Shown here piece by piece: positions 8,921 through 17,372 of a DNA stretch of 64,000 bases. The notes below the pieces were generated by a model that had not been told where the DNA came from, did not search any database, and saw nothing but the letters and a program-made list of their open reading frames with translations. Position 1 is the first letter of the stretch. Every line of letters starts with the position of its first letter. Source of the stretch: Flagellimonas aequoris (GTDB lineage Bacteria; Bacteroidota; Bacteroidia; Flavobacteriales; Flavobacteriaceae). A program made the translations under genes and the position numbers. The stretch spans positions 186,001 through 250,000 of the forward strand of contig NZ_QXFJ01000008.1 in assembly GCF_003584165.1 (NCBI RefSeq), written 5' to 3'.

Positions 8921-9979
8921 ATGACTGCATTATTAACATTGACTGTTCTGGTATTGGTGGCGATTGCGATTTGGCAAATGACCAAGATTTTCGAATTGTC
9001 ACAAGCCAAAACAGAGTACGCCGAGATTGCGAACGATTCCGATAATAAAAACAACGGCTATCTTTTGTTCGGGTTCCTGATTTTCATCTACGGAATCACC
9101 ATTTTTAGTTTTGTGAGCTATGGTAAAATGTTGTTGCCGGAAGCTGCCTCGGAACACGGTGGTGAGTATGACCAATTGATGTGGATTTCCTTTGCGATCA
9201 TTTTCTTTGTGCAGACCATCACGCAAGCTTTGTTGCATTACTTCGGATTCAAGTACAGGGGAGAAAAAGGCAGAAAGGCACTTTTCTTTGCGGACAACGA
9301 CCGTTTGGAGTTCATCTGGACCATTATCCCGGTTATTGTCTTGGCAGGTTTAATCCTTTGGGGATTGTACACTTGGAGCAACATCATGGATTTTAATGAG
9401 GATGATGACCCCATGGTAGTGGAACTATATGCACAGCAGTTTAACTGGACGGCTCGTTATTCAGGTGCCGACAATGTACTTGGGGATGCCAACGTTCGTT
9501 TGATTGATATCGATAGGGCCAACGTTTTGGGTATAGATGAATCCGATCCCAATGGTGATGATGATGTCATTGTAAAGGAATTGCATTTGCCCGTCGGCAG
9601 AAAAATCAATTTCAAAATGAGGTCGCAAGACGTATTGCACTCAGCCTATATGCCACACTTTAGGGCACAGATGAACTGTGTTCCCGGTATGATCACCCAA
9701 TTCTCGTTTACCCCTACCGTTACTACAGAGGAAATGCGTTTGAACCCAGATGTGGTGGAAAAAGTAAAAAGAACCAACGAGATCAGGGCCAAAAAGGCTG
9801 CACAGGGATTACCCAACTCGGACCCATGGGAATTCGATTACCTTTTGCTTTGTAATAAGATTTGTGGAAAGTCGCACTACAACATGCAAATGAAGATCAT
9901 AGTGGAGACCGAGGAGGAATTCAATAAATGGATGGCGGAGCAGAAGACCTTTAAGGCAAGCATGGCACCCGCAGAATAA
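8921..9979 (+). CDS. coxB: Cytochrome c oxidase subunit II with CuA site
   Basis: Subunit II of an aa3-type heme-copper oxidase. An N-terminal helix and two further membrane segments (about residues 45-68 and 125-150) precede a periplasmic cupredoxin domain. CuA ligands are visible: His240 in VLHSAYMPH and the cluster C311-x3-C315-x3-H319-x2-M322. There is no C-terminal cytochrome c domain, so this is not a caa3 fusion; electrons must come from separate hemes such as ActA/ActE. Two inserts stand out: an acidic loop (ESDPNGDDD, about 206-214) and a helical charged segment (about 270-300) just before the CuA cysteines. Part of the act-cox operon, consistent with the ACIII-oxidase supercomplex known in Flavobacteriia. 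Confidence 0.94.
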   Translation: MTALLTLTVLVLVAIAIWQMTKIFELSQAKTEYAEIANDSDNKNNGYLLFGFLIFIYGITIFSFVSYGKMLLPEAASEHGGEYDQLMWISFAIIFFVQTITQALLHYFGFKYRGEKGRKALFFADNDRLEFIWTIIPVIVLAGLILWGLYTWSNIMDFNEDDDPMVVELYAQQFNWTARYSGADNVLGDANVRLIDIDRANVLGIDESDPNGDDDVIVKELHLPVGRKINFKMRSQDVLHSAYMPHFRAQMNCVPGMITQFSFTPTVTTEEMRLNPDVVEKVKRTNEIRAKKAAQGLPNSDPWEFDYLLLCNKICGKSHYNMQMKIIVETEEEFNKWMAEQKTFKASMAPAE

Positions 9980-10021
9980 TACAGGCTAGGAAAAGAACCA
10001 AAACAAAATTTAAAAGAGATT

Positions 10022-11836
10022 ATGTCAGCTACTGAACACGAACACGGACACGAAGATCACGGGCATCATCATAAGGAGACCTTTGTAACCAAATATATCT
10101 TCAGTCAGGACCACAAGATGATATCCAAGCAATATCTGATTACAGGTCTTATCATGGGATTCGTTGGTATTGCAATGTCATTGTTGTTTAGAATGCAATT
10201 GGCATGGCCGGGAGAATCTTTCGGTATCTTCAAGGCCGTTTTGGGCAAATGGGCCCCAGATGGTGTTATGGATGCCGATATTTATTTGGCATTGGTGACC
10301 ATTCACGGTACCTTGATGGTATTCTTCGTATTGACACAGGGATTGAGCGGTACCTTTAGTAACCTGCTTATTCCATTGCAGATCGGTGCCAGGGATATGG
10401 CATCGGGCTTTATGAACATGGTGTCTTACTGGATGTTCTTTGTTTCCAGTGTGATCATGATCTGTTCTTTGTTTGTGGAAGCAGGACCTGCCGCTGCTGG
10501 TTGGACCATCTATCCACCATTGAGTGCATTACCTATGGCACAGCCCGGTTCAGGATTGGGTATGACCCTTTGGTTGGTATCCATGGCCATCTTTATCGCA
10601 TCGTCCCTTTTGGGTTCGTTGAACTATATCGTTACGGTAATCAACCTAAGGACCAAGGGAATGTCCATGACCCGTTTGCCATTGACGATTTGGGCCTTTT
10701 TCGTTACCGCTATCATCGGTGTGGTTTCTTTCCCAGTACTTTTGTCAGCAGCTTTGTTGTTGCTTATGGATAGAAGCTTCGGTACCTCTTTCTTCCTTTC
10801 GGATATCTTTATTCAAGGAGAAGTGTTGCACTATCAGGGAGGTTCACCGGTACTATATGAGCACTTGTTCTGGTTCTTGGGACACCCCGAGGTATACATC
10901 GTATTGTTGCCAGCTTTGGGTATTACTTCCGAAGTAATGTCCACCAACGCAAGAAAACCGATTTTTGGTTATAGGGCGATGGTTGCCTCTATCTTGGCCA
11001 TTGCGTTCTTGTCCACCATCGTATGGGGTCACCACATGTTCGTATCCGGTATGAACCCGTTCTTGGGATCGGTATTTACCTTTACGACCTTGTTGATCGC
11101 GATTCCATCAGCAGTAAAAGCATTTAACTACATCACCACACTTTGGAAAGGAAACCTACAATTGAACCCAGCTATGCTGTTCTCGATTGGATTGGTTTCT
11201 ACCTTCATCACGGGTGGTCTAACAGGTATTATTTTGGGTGACAGTACATTGGACATCAACGTGCATGATACCTATTTCGTAGTGGCCCACTTCCACTTGG
11301 TAATGGGTATTTCTGCCCTTTACGGAATGTTTGCGGGTATCTATCACTGGTTCCCAAAAATGTTCTATGGCAGAATGATGAACAAGAACTTGGGATATGT
11401 CCATTTCTGGATTACCGCCATCTGTGCTTATGGGGTTTTCTTCCCGATGCACTTTGTAGGTATGGCAGGTGTGCCAAGACGTTACTATGAGAACACCGCT
11501 TTCCCAATGTTCGATGAATTGACGAACGTACAGGTATTGATGACCGTTTTTGCCATCATCGCAGGATTGGCCCAGTTGATATTCGTGTACAACTTTATCA
11601 GTAGCATATTCTACGGTAAGAAAGGACCGGTAAACCCTTGGGGCTCCAATACTTTGGAATGGACCGCTCCACAAGAGCATATCCACGGAAACTGGCCTGG
11701 GGAAATTCCTCACGTGTACCGTTGGGCTTACGATTACAGTAAGACCTATGAAAATGGGGAGTACATCATTGCAGGACAGGATTTCGTTCCACAGAACGTC
11801 CCCTTGCAAGAAAATGAAGAAGAACTCAACCATTAA
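10022..11836 (+). CDS. coxA: Cytochrome c oxidase subunit I (A1-type heme-copper oxidase)
   Basis: Catalytic subunit that reduces oxygen to water and pumps protons. It has twelve or more hydrophobic segments. The CuB/tyrosine motif GHPEVY with its glutamate marks the A1 class, the paired histidines in WGHHMFVSG are CuB ligands, and the HFHLVMG segment supplies heme ligands. The N-terminus carries a His-rich patch (residues about 5-18, HEHGHEDHGHHH). Subunits III and IV are not adjacent; candidates lie at 31585-33631. Last gene of the act-cox operon, followed by a strong hairpin terminator. Confidence 0.96.
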   Translation: MSATEHEHGHEDHGHHHKETFVTKYIFSQDHKMISKQYLITGLIMGFVGIAMSLLFRMQLAWPGESFGIFKAVLGKWAPDGVMDADIYLALVTIHGTLMVFFVLTQGLSGTFSNLLIPLQIGARDMASGFMNMVSYWMFFVSSVIMICSLFVEAGPAAAGWTIYPPLSALPMAQPGSGLGMTLWLVSMAIFIASSLLGSLNYIVTVINLRTKGMSMTRLPLTIWAFFVTAIIGVVSFPVLLSAALLLLMDRSFGTSFFLSDIFIQGEVLHYQGGSPVLYEHLFWFLGHPEVYIVLLPALGITSEVMSTNARKPIFGYRAMVASILAIAFLSTIVWGHHMFVSGMNPFLGSVFTFTTLLIAIPSAVKAFNYITTLWKGNLQLNPAMLFSIGLVSTFITGGLTGIILGDSTLDINVHDTYFVVAHFHLVMGISALYGMFAGIYHWFPKMFYGRMMNKNLGYVHFWITAICAYGVFFPMHFVGMAGVPRRYYENTAFPMFDELTNVQVLMTVFAIIAGLAQLIFVYNFISSIFYGKKGPVNPWGSNTLEWTAPQEHIHGNWPGEIPHVYRWAYDYSKTYENGEYIIAGQDFVPQNVPLQENEEELNH

Positions 11837-11856
11837 TGTGTTGAACCTTATACAAG

Positions 11857-11884
11857 GCCCATCCTTTAGGATGGGCTTTTTTGT
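11857..11884 (+). terminator. Rho-independent terminator of the act-cox operon
   Basis: A perfect 8-base stem GCCCATCC / GGATGGGC around a TTTA loop is followed by a T-run, 20 bases after the coxA stop codon. Confidence 0.9.
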
Positions 11885-11959
11885 TTGTAGCAAGCTGATA
11901 TGTACAGAATTGTACTAATTATAATATCTTTAGGAAACCGTACCCCAAAATAGAGAACC

Positions 11960-12784
11960 GTGAAAAAGATACTGCTCCTACTTTTTGTGATTTCACCCCT
12001 GCTGTCCATCGCCCAGCGTAAACCTAGGATCAAGGGAAGTCGAATTGTGACCGAGGTGAGCGAGGAACTGCCCCCGTTCAACGCCATTGTGCTCAACGAT
12101 AACCTGGATATCGTTTTGGAAAAATCCTTTGGCCCCGGATACCGTATTGTGGCCGACGACAACCTCATTGACATCTTAAAGTTCAATGTGCAGGATAGTA
12201 CGTTGATCATCAGTTCATACTATGATGTTACGGCAAAGAAGCAGTTCGACATCACCATCAACTATACCGATTTGAAGGCCATCACCGTAAAGGATGGTAG
12301 TATGGTGTCCAAGGATATTATTGAAAGTGATGAGTTGTTCGTGGATGGATTCAACCACACCAAATTGGATATCAAGGCCAATGCAGCCGTAATGGACATC
12401 AACTTGGAGGATACAAGCAATGGCAATTTTAATGTGGATGTGGATTCGTTGAACATCAGCATGGGTCATAGGGCAGAGGCTTATGTATATGCCGTGAATG
12501 AAACCGGTCTGGTGGATATGGAAGATAATGCCACCTTGGCCATTGAAGGCACATCGGACAGGATTCAGGTGAAACTGATGGGAGATGCTAAATTTAAAGG
12601 AGAGAAAATGGAGGTAGGCAATCTGATACTCACCATGGAGAATGATCCCAGTGCTTGGGTGTATGCCTTTCGAGACCTTGAACTCAGTGTTAAAGGAAAT
12701 TCCAAAGTATACCTCTATGGAACACCGCAAATCACGGTTCTTGAGTTTTTGGATACCTCGCAACTCATCAAGAAGATGGAATGA
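11960..12784 (+). CDS. Exported GIN-domain protein (DUF2807)
   Basis: Secreted or periplasmic protein with a Sec signal peptide (about residues 1-19, ending SIAQ) and a body resembling the head GIN domain (DUF2807), a beta-solenoid of repeated short strands. The repeated pattern of LDI/VDV/LTI strands with small turns fits. Function in the family is not established. It stands alone between the cox terminator and ruvB. A TATCTTTA sequence at 11925-11932 could be a variant -7 element. There is no T9SS sorting domain at the C-terminus. Confidence 0.7.
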   Translation: MKKILLLLFVISPLLSIAQRKPRIKGSRIVTEVSEELPPFNAIVLNDNLDIVLEKSFGPGYRIVADDNLIDILKFNVQDSTLIISSYYDVTAKKQFDITINYTDLKAITVKDGSMVSKDIIESDELFVDGFNHTKLDIKANAAVMDINLEDTSNGNFNVDVDSLNISMGHRAEAYVYAVNETGLVDMEDNATLAIEGTSDRIQVKLMGDAKFKGEKMEVGNLILTMENDPSAWVYAFRDLELSVKGNSKVYLYGTPQITVLEFLDTSQLIKKME

Positions 12785-12849
12785 ACTTGGTTAATTGATT
12801 TGCCAATTTTCTATATGGGAAGATTATTTCCTGCCATGTCGTTTTCGAC

Positions 12850-12857
12850 TATATTTG
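12850..12857 (+). promoter_or_regulatory. Probable -7 element of ruvB
   Basis: TATATTTG matches TAnnTTTG exactly and ends only 7 bases before the ruvB ATG at 12865. Transcription would begin within a few bases of the start codon, giving a very short leader. No clear -33 TTG is present. Confidence 0.5.
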
Positions 12858-12864
12858 TTAAGCG

Positions 12865-13887
12865 ATGAACGAACATTTAGACCCGACAGCCGAAAATTTC
12901 AGTCAAGAGGAACTCGATATTGAAAGGGCGTTACGCCCCATTTCGTTCGACGACTTCACTGGACAGGCACAGGTATTGGAAAATTTAAAGGTATTTGTGC
13001 AGGCGGCCAATCTTCGCGGAGAGGCCTTGGACCATACCCTTTTTCATGGTCCTCCCGGATTGGGAAAGACCACCTTGGCCCATATTTTGGCCAATGAGCT
13101 TGGTGTGAACATCAAAGTGACCTCTGGCCCAGTATTGGATAAACCAGGAGATTTGGCAGGTTTGTTGACCAATCTCGATGAACGGGATGTGTTGTTCATT
13201 GACGAAATTCATCGCTTGAGCCCCATTGTGGAAGAATACCTGTATTCCGCCATGGAGGACTACAAGATTGATATCATGATCGAAACGGGACCCAATGCCC
13301 GTACTGTACAGATTAACCTGAATCCGTTCACCTTGATAGGTGCCACCACACGTTCAGGTTTGTTAACGGCTCCGATGCGGGCAAGATTTGGTATCCAAAG
13401 TCGATTGGAATATTACAACACCGAATTGTTGTCCACCATTGTGGAACGGAGTGCCGAAATTTTGAAAGTCCCCATTTCACAGGAAGCCGCTATCGAAATT
13501 GCGGGAAGAAGTCGAGGAACCCCGAGGATTTGCAATGCCTTGTTGCGACGGGTGAGGGATTTTGCCCAGATCAAGGGGAATGGCAGTATCGACTTGGACA
13601 TTTCCCAATTTGGCCTCAAGGCCTTGAACGTGGATGCCCATGGTTTGGATGAAATGGACAATAAGATTTTGACCACCATCATCGATAAGTTTAAAGGTGG
13701 TCCTGTGGGTATTACCACTTTGGCTACGGCAGTATCGGAAAGTGCCGAGACCATTGAAGAAGTCTATGAACCTTTTTTGATCCAACAAGGATTCATCATG
13801 CGAACCCCGCGCGGGAGAGAGGTTACCGAATTGGCGTACAAGCACTTGGGAAGGATCAAAGGAGGTGTGCAAGGAGGGCTTTTTTAA
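12865..13887 (+). CDS. ruvB: Holliday junction branch migration ATPase RuvB
   Basis: AAA+ motor that drives branch migration of Holliday junctions with RuvA during recombinational repair; cytoplasmic. Walker [10 protein letters not shown] (about residues 54-62), Walker B FIDEIHR, sensor/arginine-finger region GATTRSG and a C-terminal winged-helix domain are all visible, and the length of 340 residues is normal. The partner ruvA is separate, at 21168, as usual in Flavobacteriia. No ribosome binding site is evident, consistent with a short leader. Confidence 0.97.
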   Translation: MNEHLDPTAENFSQEELDIERALRPISFDDFTGQAQVLENLKVFVQAANLRGEALDHTLFHGPPGLGKTTLAHILANELGVNIKVTSGPVLDKPGDLAGLLTNLDERDVLFIDEIHRLSPIVEEYLYSAMEDYKIDIMIETGPNARTVQINLNPFTLIGATTRSGLLTAPMRARFGIQSRLEYYNTELLSTIVERSAEILKVPISQEAAIEIAGRSRGTPRICNALLRRVRDFAQIKGNGSIDLDISQFGLKALNVDAHGLDEMDNKILTTIIDKFKGGPVGITTLATAVSESAETIEEVYEPFLIQQGFIMRTPRGREVTELAYKHLGRIKGGVQGGLF

Positions 13888-13898
13888 AAGCTTCCTTT
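13871..13898 (+). terminator. Probable terminator overlapping the ruvB stop codon
   Basis: AAGGA-GCTTTT pairs with AAAAGC-TCCTT with a small bulge and the sequence continues into TTTATTTT. The stem overlaps the last codons of ruvB. Confidence 0.45.
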
Positions 13899-14093
13899 AT
13901 TTTGGGTAGGCTTCCAAAATGTTAAAAAATCCAAATCTTTTTTGTATCTTACATAGTACTTTGTTAATCAGCGGGTTAGGTGTTTTTGAAATTAATTTCT
14001 GACTATTCCACGATAAAAGAACAAGGTACTAGCCCCCAATTTTAAGTTTAGAACTGAATTTCTTTTGAATGATGGTCGTTACCTTGTTGCCTT
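13888..14093. other. Intergenic gap between ruvB and the diheme cytochrome gene
   Basis: This AT-rich gap of 206 bases has no credible reading frame. A TTTG at 13941-13944 and TACTTTG at 13957-13963 resemble promoter elements, but the spacing (12 bases) is too short for the Bacteroidota -33/-7 pair. I could not fix the promoter of the following operon. Confidence 0.4.
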
Positions 14094-15170
14094 ATGGGTG
14101 AACCAATAAAAAATACCAACGCACCGCATTGCGGGGATTTCCAAATCCTATCGGTACAGATCAAAAGGCTGTGCCTTAAGGTCGGTATTGGAATGGGGAT
14201 GATTATTTTGCTGTCCTTTGCCATATTGATGTTGCGTTTTGGTGCCTTGGATGGATTACTTCCCGAGAAAACGGTACCGGAAAGTATTGTTTATGGTGAA
14301 TATGATGTGAGCCAACTAACCGCTTCTGCCGAAAATGATCTGATCAAACAAGGGTATGAAATTTTCAGGAACACTCCACTTCACATAGGTCCCAAACAAA
14401 CCGACAGCAATCAAATATTTGCAGGCAATAACCTAGCCTGTGCCAGTTGCCATTTGAATGGGGGAACCCAGCTTTTTGCTGCCCCTGTAATTGGTGTGGT
14501 AAAACGCTTTCCACAGTATCGAGGTCGTGAGGACAAGATTGGAACGATTCAGGAAAGAATCAATGGCTGCATGGAACGTAGCATGAACGGCAGAAAGATG
14601 CCAGAGGACAACGAGGCTATGGTAGCCTTGGTTGCCTATATGGATTGGTTGGGAAAAACAGCACCATCCGACGGAAAAATTGAAGGTCAAGGTTTTGTGA
14701 AACTTGAACTTCCCAATCGTGCCGTGGACTTGGACCATGGTAAAAAAGTATTCGAGCAGCAATGCACCGTTTGCCATGGAGCGGATGGCCAAGGCCAAAA
14801 ATTGGCCGATAGCGACTTATATCTGTACCCGCCCCTGTGGGGACCGGATTCCTATAATAACGGAGCCGGTATGACACGTGTGATTACCGCTGCAGAATTC
14901 ATAAAGGGCAATATGCCCTTTGGCACTACATACGAAAATCCAATTTTGACGGATGAAGAGGCCTATGACGTGGCCGGATTCATCAACCAACAGCTTCGGC
15001 CTACTAAGGCCAATAGGGAAGCCGACTTTCCAGATCTTGTCAAAAAGCCTGTCTCCACTCCCTACGGTCCCTACGTGGATCCTTTCTCAGAGGAACAGCA
15101 TCAGCTGGGACCATTCCAACCCATTATGGAATTCTACCAAAAGGAGTATCAGCTCAAGAAAACCAAATAA
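14094..15170 (+). CDS. Membrane-anchored diheme cytochrome c, TsdA (thiosulfate dehydrogenase)-like
   Basis: Periplasmic diheme cytochrome c held by an N-terminal helix (about residues 30-48). Heme 1 site CASCH 116-120 is followed by ERINGCMERSMNG, with Cys159 placed like the cysteine that ligates heme 1 in TsdA thiosulfate dehydrogenases. Heme 2 site is CTVCH 224-228, and KGNMP (Met274) is a plausible distal ligand. TsdA enzymes couple two thiosulfates to tetrathionate, in either direction, so a sulfur substrate is inferred. The usual partner cytochrome TsdB is absent; two DsrE-like proteins follow after 12 and 3 bases. The start at 14094 gives a cytoplasmic N-terminus of about 30 residues; Met34 (14193) is an alternative. 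Other family assignments such as SoxA-like are possible. Confidence 0.68.
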   Translation: MGEPIKNTNAPHCGDFQILSVQIKRLCLKVGIGMGMIILLSFAILMLRFGALDGLLPEKTVPESIVYGEYDVSQLTASAENDLIKQGYEIFRNTPLHIGPKQTDSNQIFAGNNLACASCHLNGGTQLFAAPVIGVVKRFPQYRGREDKIGTIQERINGCMERSMNGRKMPEDNEAMVALVAYMDWLGKTAPSDGKIEGQGFVKLELPNRAVDLDHGKKVFEQQCTVCHGADGQGQKLADSDLYLYPPLWGPDSYNNGAGMTRVITAAEFIKGNMPFGTTYENPILTDEEAYDVAGFINQQLRPTKANREADFPDLVKKPVSTPYGPYVDPFSEEQHQLGPFQPIMEFYQKEYQLKKTK

Positions 15171-15182
15171 ACACAATTAATA

Positions 15183-15866
15183 ATGGAAACAACAAATGCA
15201 ACATCGCGAAGAAAGTTTATGGGAGCGATGATGCTGGGTGCCACTGCATCCACATTATCGGCTTTTTCCAATCCTGCGCTGGCAGGAATGGCAGATTTTT
15301 CACATTCAATAATGAATGATGCAGAGGCTTGGATGAAAACCATTAAAGGGAACCACCGTGTAGTGTACGATGGATCCTACCCCCACAAGGGATTTCCGAT
15401 TATTTGGAACTGGGCCTATTATTTATCAAACAACGAAATGGGATCCCCGGACAATGATGTTACCGCTATGACGGTACTAAGACACGATGCCATACCAATT
15501 GCTTTGCAGGATGATTTATGGAAAAAGTATCCCTTAGGGGAAATGTTCCATGTTAAAAAATCGGACGGTACCGTTTACGACAGAAATCCTTATTATGAAC
15601 CTCAAGAGGGGGATTTTCCGCTACCCATGATTCAGGGCATCAAGGATATGATCGGTAGGGGAGCCATGTTCTGTGTTTGCAATTTGGCGTTGAATGTCTA
15701 TAGCAATTTTGCGGCGCAGGCCGCAGATAAGGATCCTGGTGAAGTATACGAGGAGTGGAAGGCTGCCGTGTTGCCCGGAATCCAGATCGTACCCTCTGGG
15801 GTATGGGCTTTGGGAAGGGCCCAGGAGGAAGGTTGTGGATACATTTTCGCTGGAAATATTGTCTAG
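15183..15866 (+). CDS. Tat-exported DsrE-like protein
   Basis: Protein with a clear twin-arginine signal (SRRKFMG at about residues 9-15, then a hydrophobic stretch ending near ALAG), so it is exported folded. The mature part looks like a DsrE/DsrF-type sulfur-relay fold: the region FCVCNLAL (a C-x-C pair) and the later motif GIQIVPSGV followed by EEGCGYIFAG match the cysteine and VPxG positions of that family. DsrE proteins are normally cytoplasmic sulfur carriers, so a periplasmic Tat-dependent member is unusual. It lies 12 bases after the TsdA-like cytochrome and 3 bases before a second DsrE-like gene, arguing for one operon and a shared sulfur or redox role. The exact reaction is unknown. 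Confidence 0.6.
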   Translation: METTNATSRRKFMGAMMLGATASTLSAFSNPALAGMADFSHSIMNDAEAWMKTIKGNHRVVYDGSYPHKGFPIIWNWAYYLSNNEMGSPDNDVTAMTVLRHDAIPIALQDDLWKKYPLGEMFHVKKSDGTVYDRNPYYEPQEGDFPLPMIQGIKDMIGRGAMFCVCNLALNVYSNFAAQAADKDPGEVYEEWKAAVLPGIQIVPSGVWALGRAQEEGCGYIFAGNIV

Positions 15867-15869
15867 GAT

Positions 15870-16280
15870 ATGAGAAAGTTGATCGTATTCCTATTCATGT
15901 TGGTGTCAGGAATTATCCTGGCACAGCAAGAACCCATCAAAGTAGTGTTTGATGTAACCAGCGCTAACCCAGATGTACACCGAACAGCGGCAAAGCATTT
16001 GCGATTGATGGCCGAAGCCTATCCCGACTCCCAATTTGAAATGGTCATTTACAGTGGTGCCATTAAAATGGTGGATAGAAAGGCTTCCGTAGCTGGGGAA
16101 ACCTTGGCCGAAATGGTAAAAAGGAGCAATGTATCGGTAGTGGTCTGTGAGCAGACCATGAAACGCCATAAGATGGTCAACGATGATTTGATTCCCGGAG
16201 TGGGCTCTGTTCCCGACGGGATTTTTGAAATCGTGATGAAACAGAAGGAAGGTTGGGGGTATATAAAAGAAGTGAACTGA
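15870..16280 (+). CDS. Sec-exported DsrE-like protein
   Basis: Small protein with a Sec signal peptide (about residues 1-19, ending LAQ) and a DsrE/DsrF-like domain: a VVVCEQTM segment with the single mature cysteine, and a C-terminal PGVGSVPDG then KEGWGYI that lines up with PGIQIVPSG and EEGCGYI of the preceding protein. The two neighbours therefore look like distant paralogues, one leaving by Tat and this one by Sec. The single cysteine could carry a persulfide. It ends the TsdA-DsrE-DsrE cluster; queG follows after 41 bases with its own promoter-like element. Confidence 0.62.
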   Translation: MRKLIVFLFMLVSGIILAQQEPIKVVFDVTSANPDVHRTAAKHLRLMAEAYPDSQFEMVIYSGAIKMVDRKASVAGETLAEMVKRSNVSVVVCEQTMKRHKMVNDDLIPGVGSVPDGIFEIVMKQKEGWGYIKEVN

Positions 16281-16309
16281 ATGTATTTTTAGTTCATCCG
16301 AATATCCGC

Positions 16310-16317
16310 TAACTTTA
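16310..16317 (+). promoter_or_regulatory. Possible -7 element of queG
   Basis: TAACTTTA differs from TAnnTTTG only at the last base and ends 4 bases before the queG ATG, which would give an almost leaderless transcript. Confidence 0.35.
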
Positions 16318-16321
16318 GGGC

Positions 16322-17242
16322 ATGAACACCGCCCAATGGACACAGCAGATCAAGACCGAGGCCAAACGCCTCGGTTTTTTGTCGTGTGGTATTTCCAAGG
16401 CAGGTTTTTTAGAAACGGAAGCGCCTCGATTGGAAAAATGGCTCAACCAAAACATGCATGGCGAAATGGGGTATATGGAAAACCATTTCGACAAAAGACT
16501 GGATCCCACCAAATTGGTGGAAGACTCCAAATCGGTCATTTCCCTACTGTTGAATTATTACCCGTCTGAAAAGCAAAATCCAAAATCGTATAAAATTTCC
16601 AAATACGCTTACGGAACCGATTATCACTTTGTGATAAAGGACAAGCTCAAACAACTGCTCCAGTTTATCCAAGAGGAAATCGGGGAAGTGCACGGACGTG
16701 CTTTTGTGGATTCGGCGCCTATTTTGGACAAAGCATGGGCCGCCAAAAGTGGTTTGGGTTGGATAGGGAAAAACAGCAATCTATTGACCCAACAGGTAGG
16801 GTCTTTTTACTTTATAGCCGAACTCATTGTGGATCTTGAATTGGAATATGATACGCGGGTTACCGACCATTGTGGAACTTGTACTGCCTGTATCGATGCA
16901 TGCCCTACCCAGGCCATTGTGGAGCCTTATGTAGTGGATGGTAGTAAATGTATTTCCTATTTTACCATCGAATTGAAAAATGAAATACCCTCCGAGTTTC
17001 AAGGAAAAATGGACGATTGGATGTTCGGTTGTGATGTGTGCCAGGATGTGTGCCCCTGGAACCGATTTTCCAAACCGCATCAAGAACCTTTATTCAACCC
17101 AAATCGGGACTTACTCAATTATTCAAAAAAGGATTGGGAAGAAATTACCGAAGAAGTTTTTCGAGAGATTTTCAAGAAGTCGGCGGTAAAAAGAACCAAA
17201 TGGGAGGGGTTAAAAAGAAATATTGAATTTTTGAAGGAATAA
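16322..17242 (+). CDS. queG: Epoxyqueuosine reductase QueG
   Basis: Cobalamin- and iron-sulfur-dependent enzyme that reduces epoxyqueuosine in tRNA to queuosine in the cytoplasm. It has the N-terminal cobalamin-binding region with the [21 protein letters not shown] segment and two 4Fe-4S motifs, [12 protein letters not shown] and [11 protein letters not shown]. At 306 residues it lacks the C-terminal HEAT-like extension of longer members such as the E. coli enzyme, as is common in Bacteroidota. No other queuosine gene is adjacent. Confidence 0.94.
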   Translation: MNTAQWTQQIKTEAKRLGFLSCGISKAGFLETEAPRLEKWLNQNMHGEMGYMENHFDKRLDPTKLVEDSKSVISLLLNYYPSEKQNPKSYKISKYAYGTDYHFVIKDKLKQLLQFIQEEIGEVHGRAFVDSAPILDKAWAAKSGLGWIGKNSNLLTQQVGSFYFIAELIVDLELEYDTRVTDHCGTCTACIDACPTQAIVEPYVVDGSKCISYFTIELKNEIPSEFQGKMDDWMFGCDVCQDVCPWNRFSKPHQEPLFNPNRDLLNYSKKDWEEITEEVFREIFKKSAVKRTKWEGLKRNIEFLKE

Positions 17243-17372
17243 TGGGGATTTTCTGTTGGTTTGTTTTCAAATTTAAGTAGTTGAAATAATGAAAAATACT
17301 ATATTGACATCAATATTTTGATGAATTCCTATTTTGGAATGCTTTAAAGCGAAAATTAACCAAACTCAGACT

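Noticed and set aside
17334..17372. TTG start for the sugar transporter
   Set aside because: It adds a leader that does not look like part of the first helix; the ATG at 17373 fits better.
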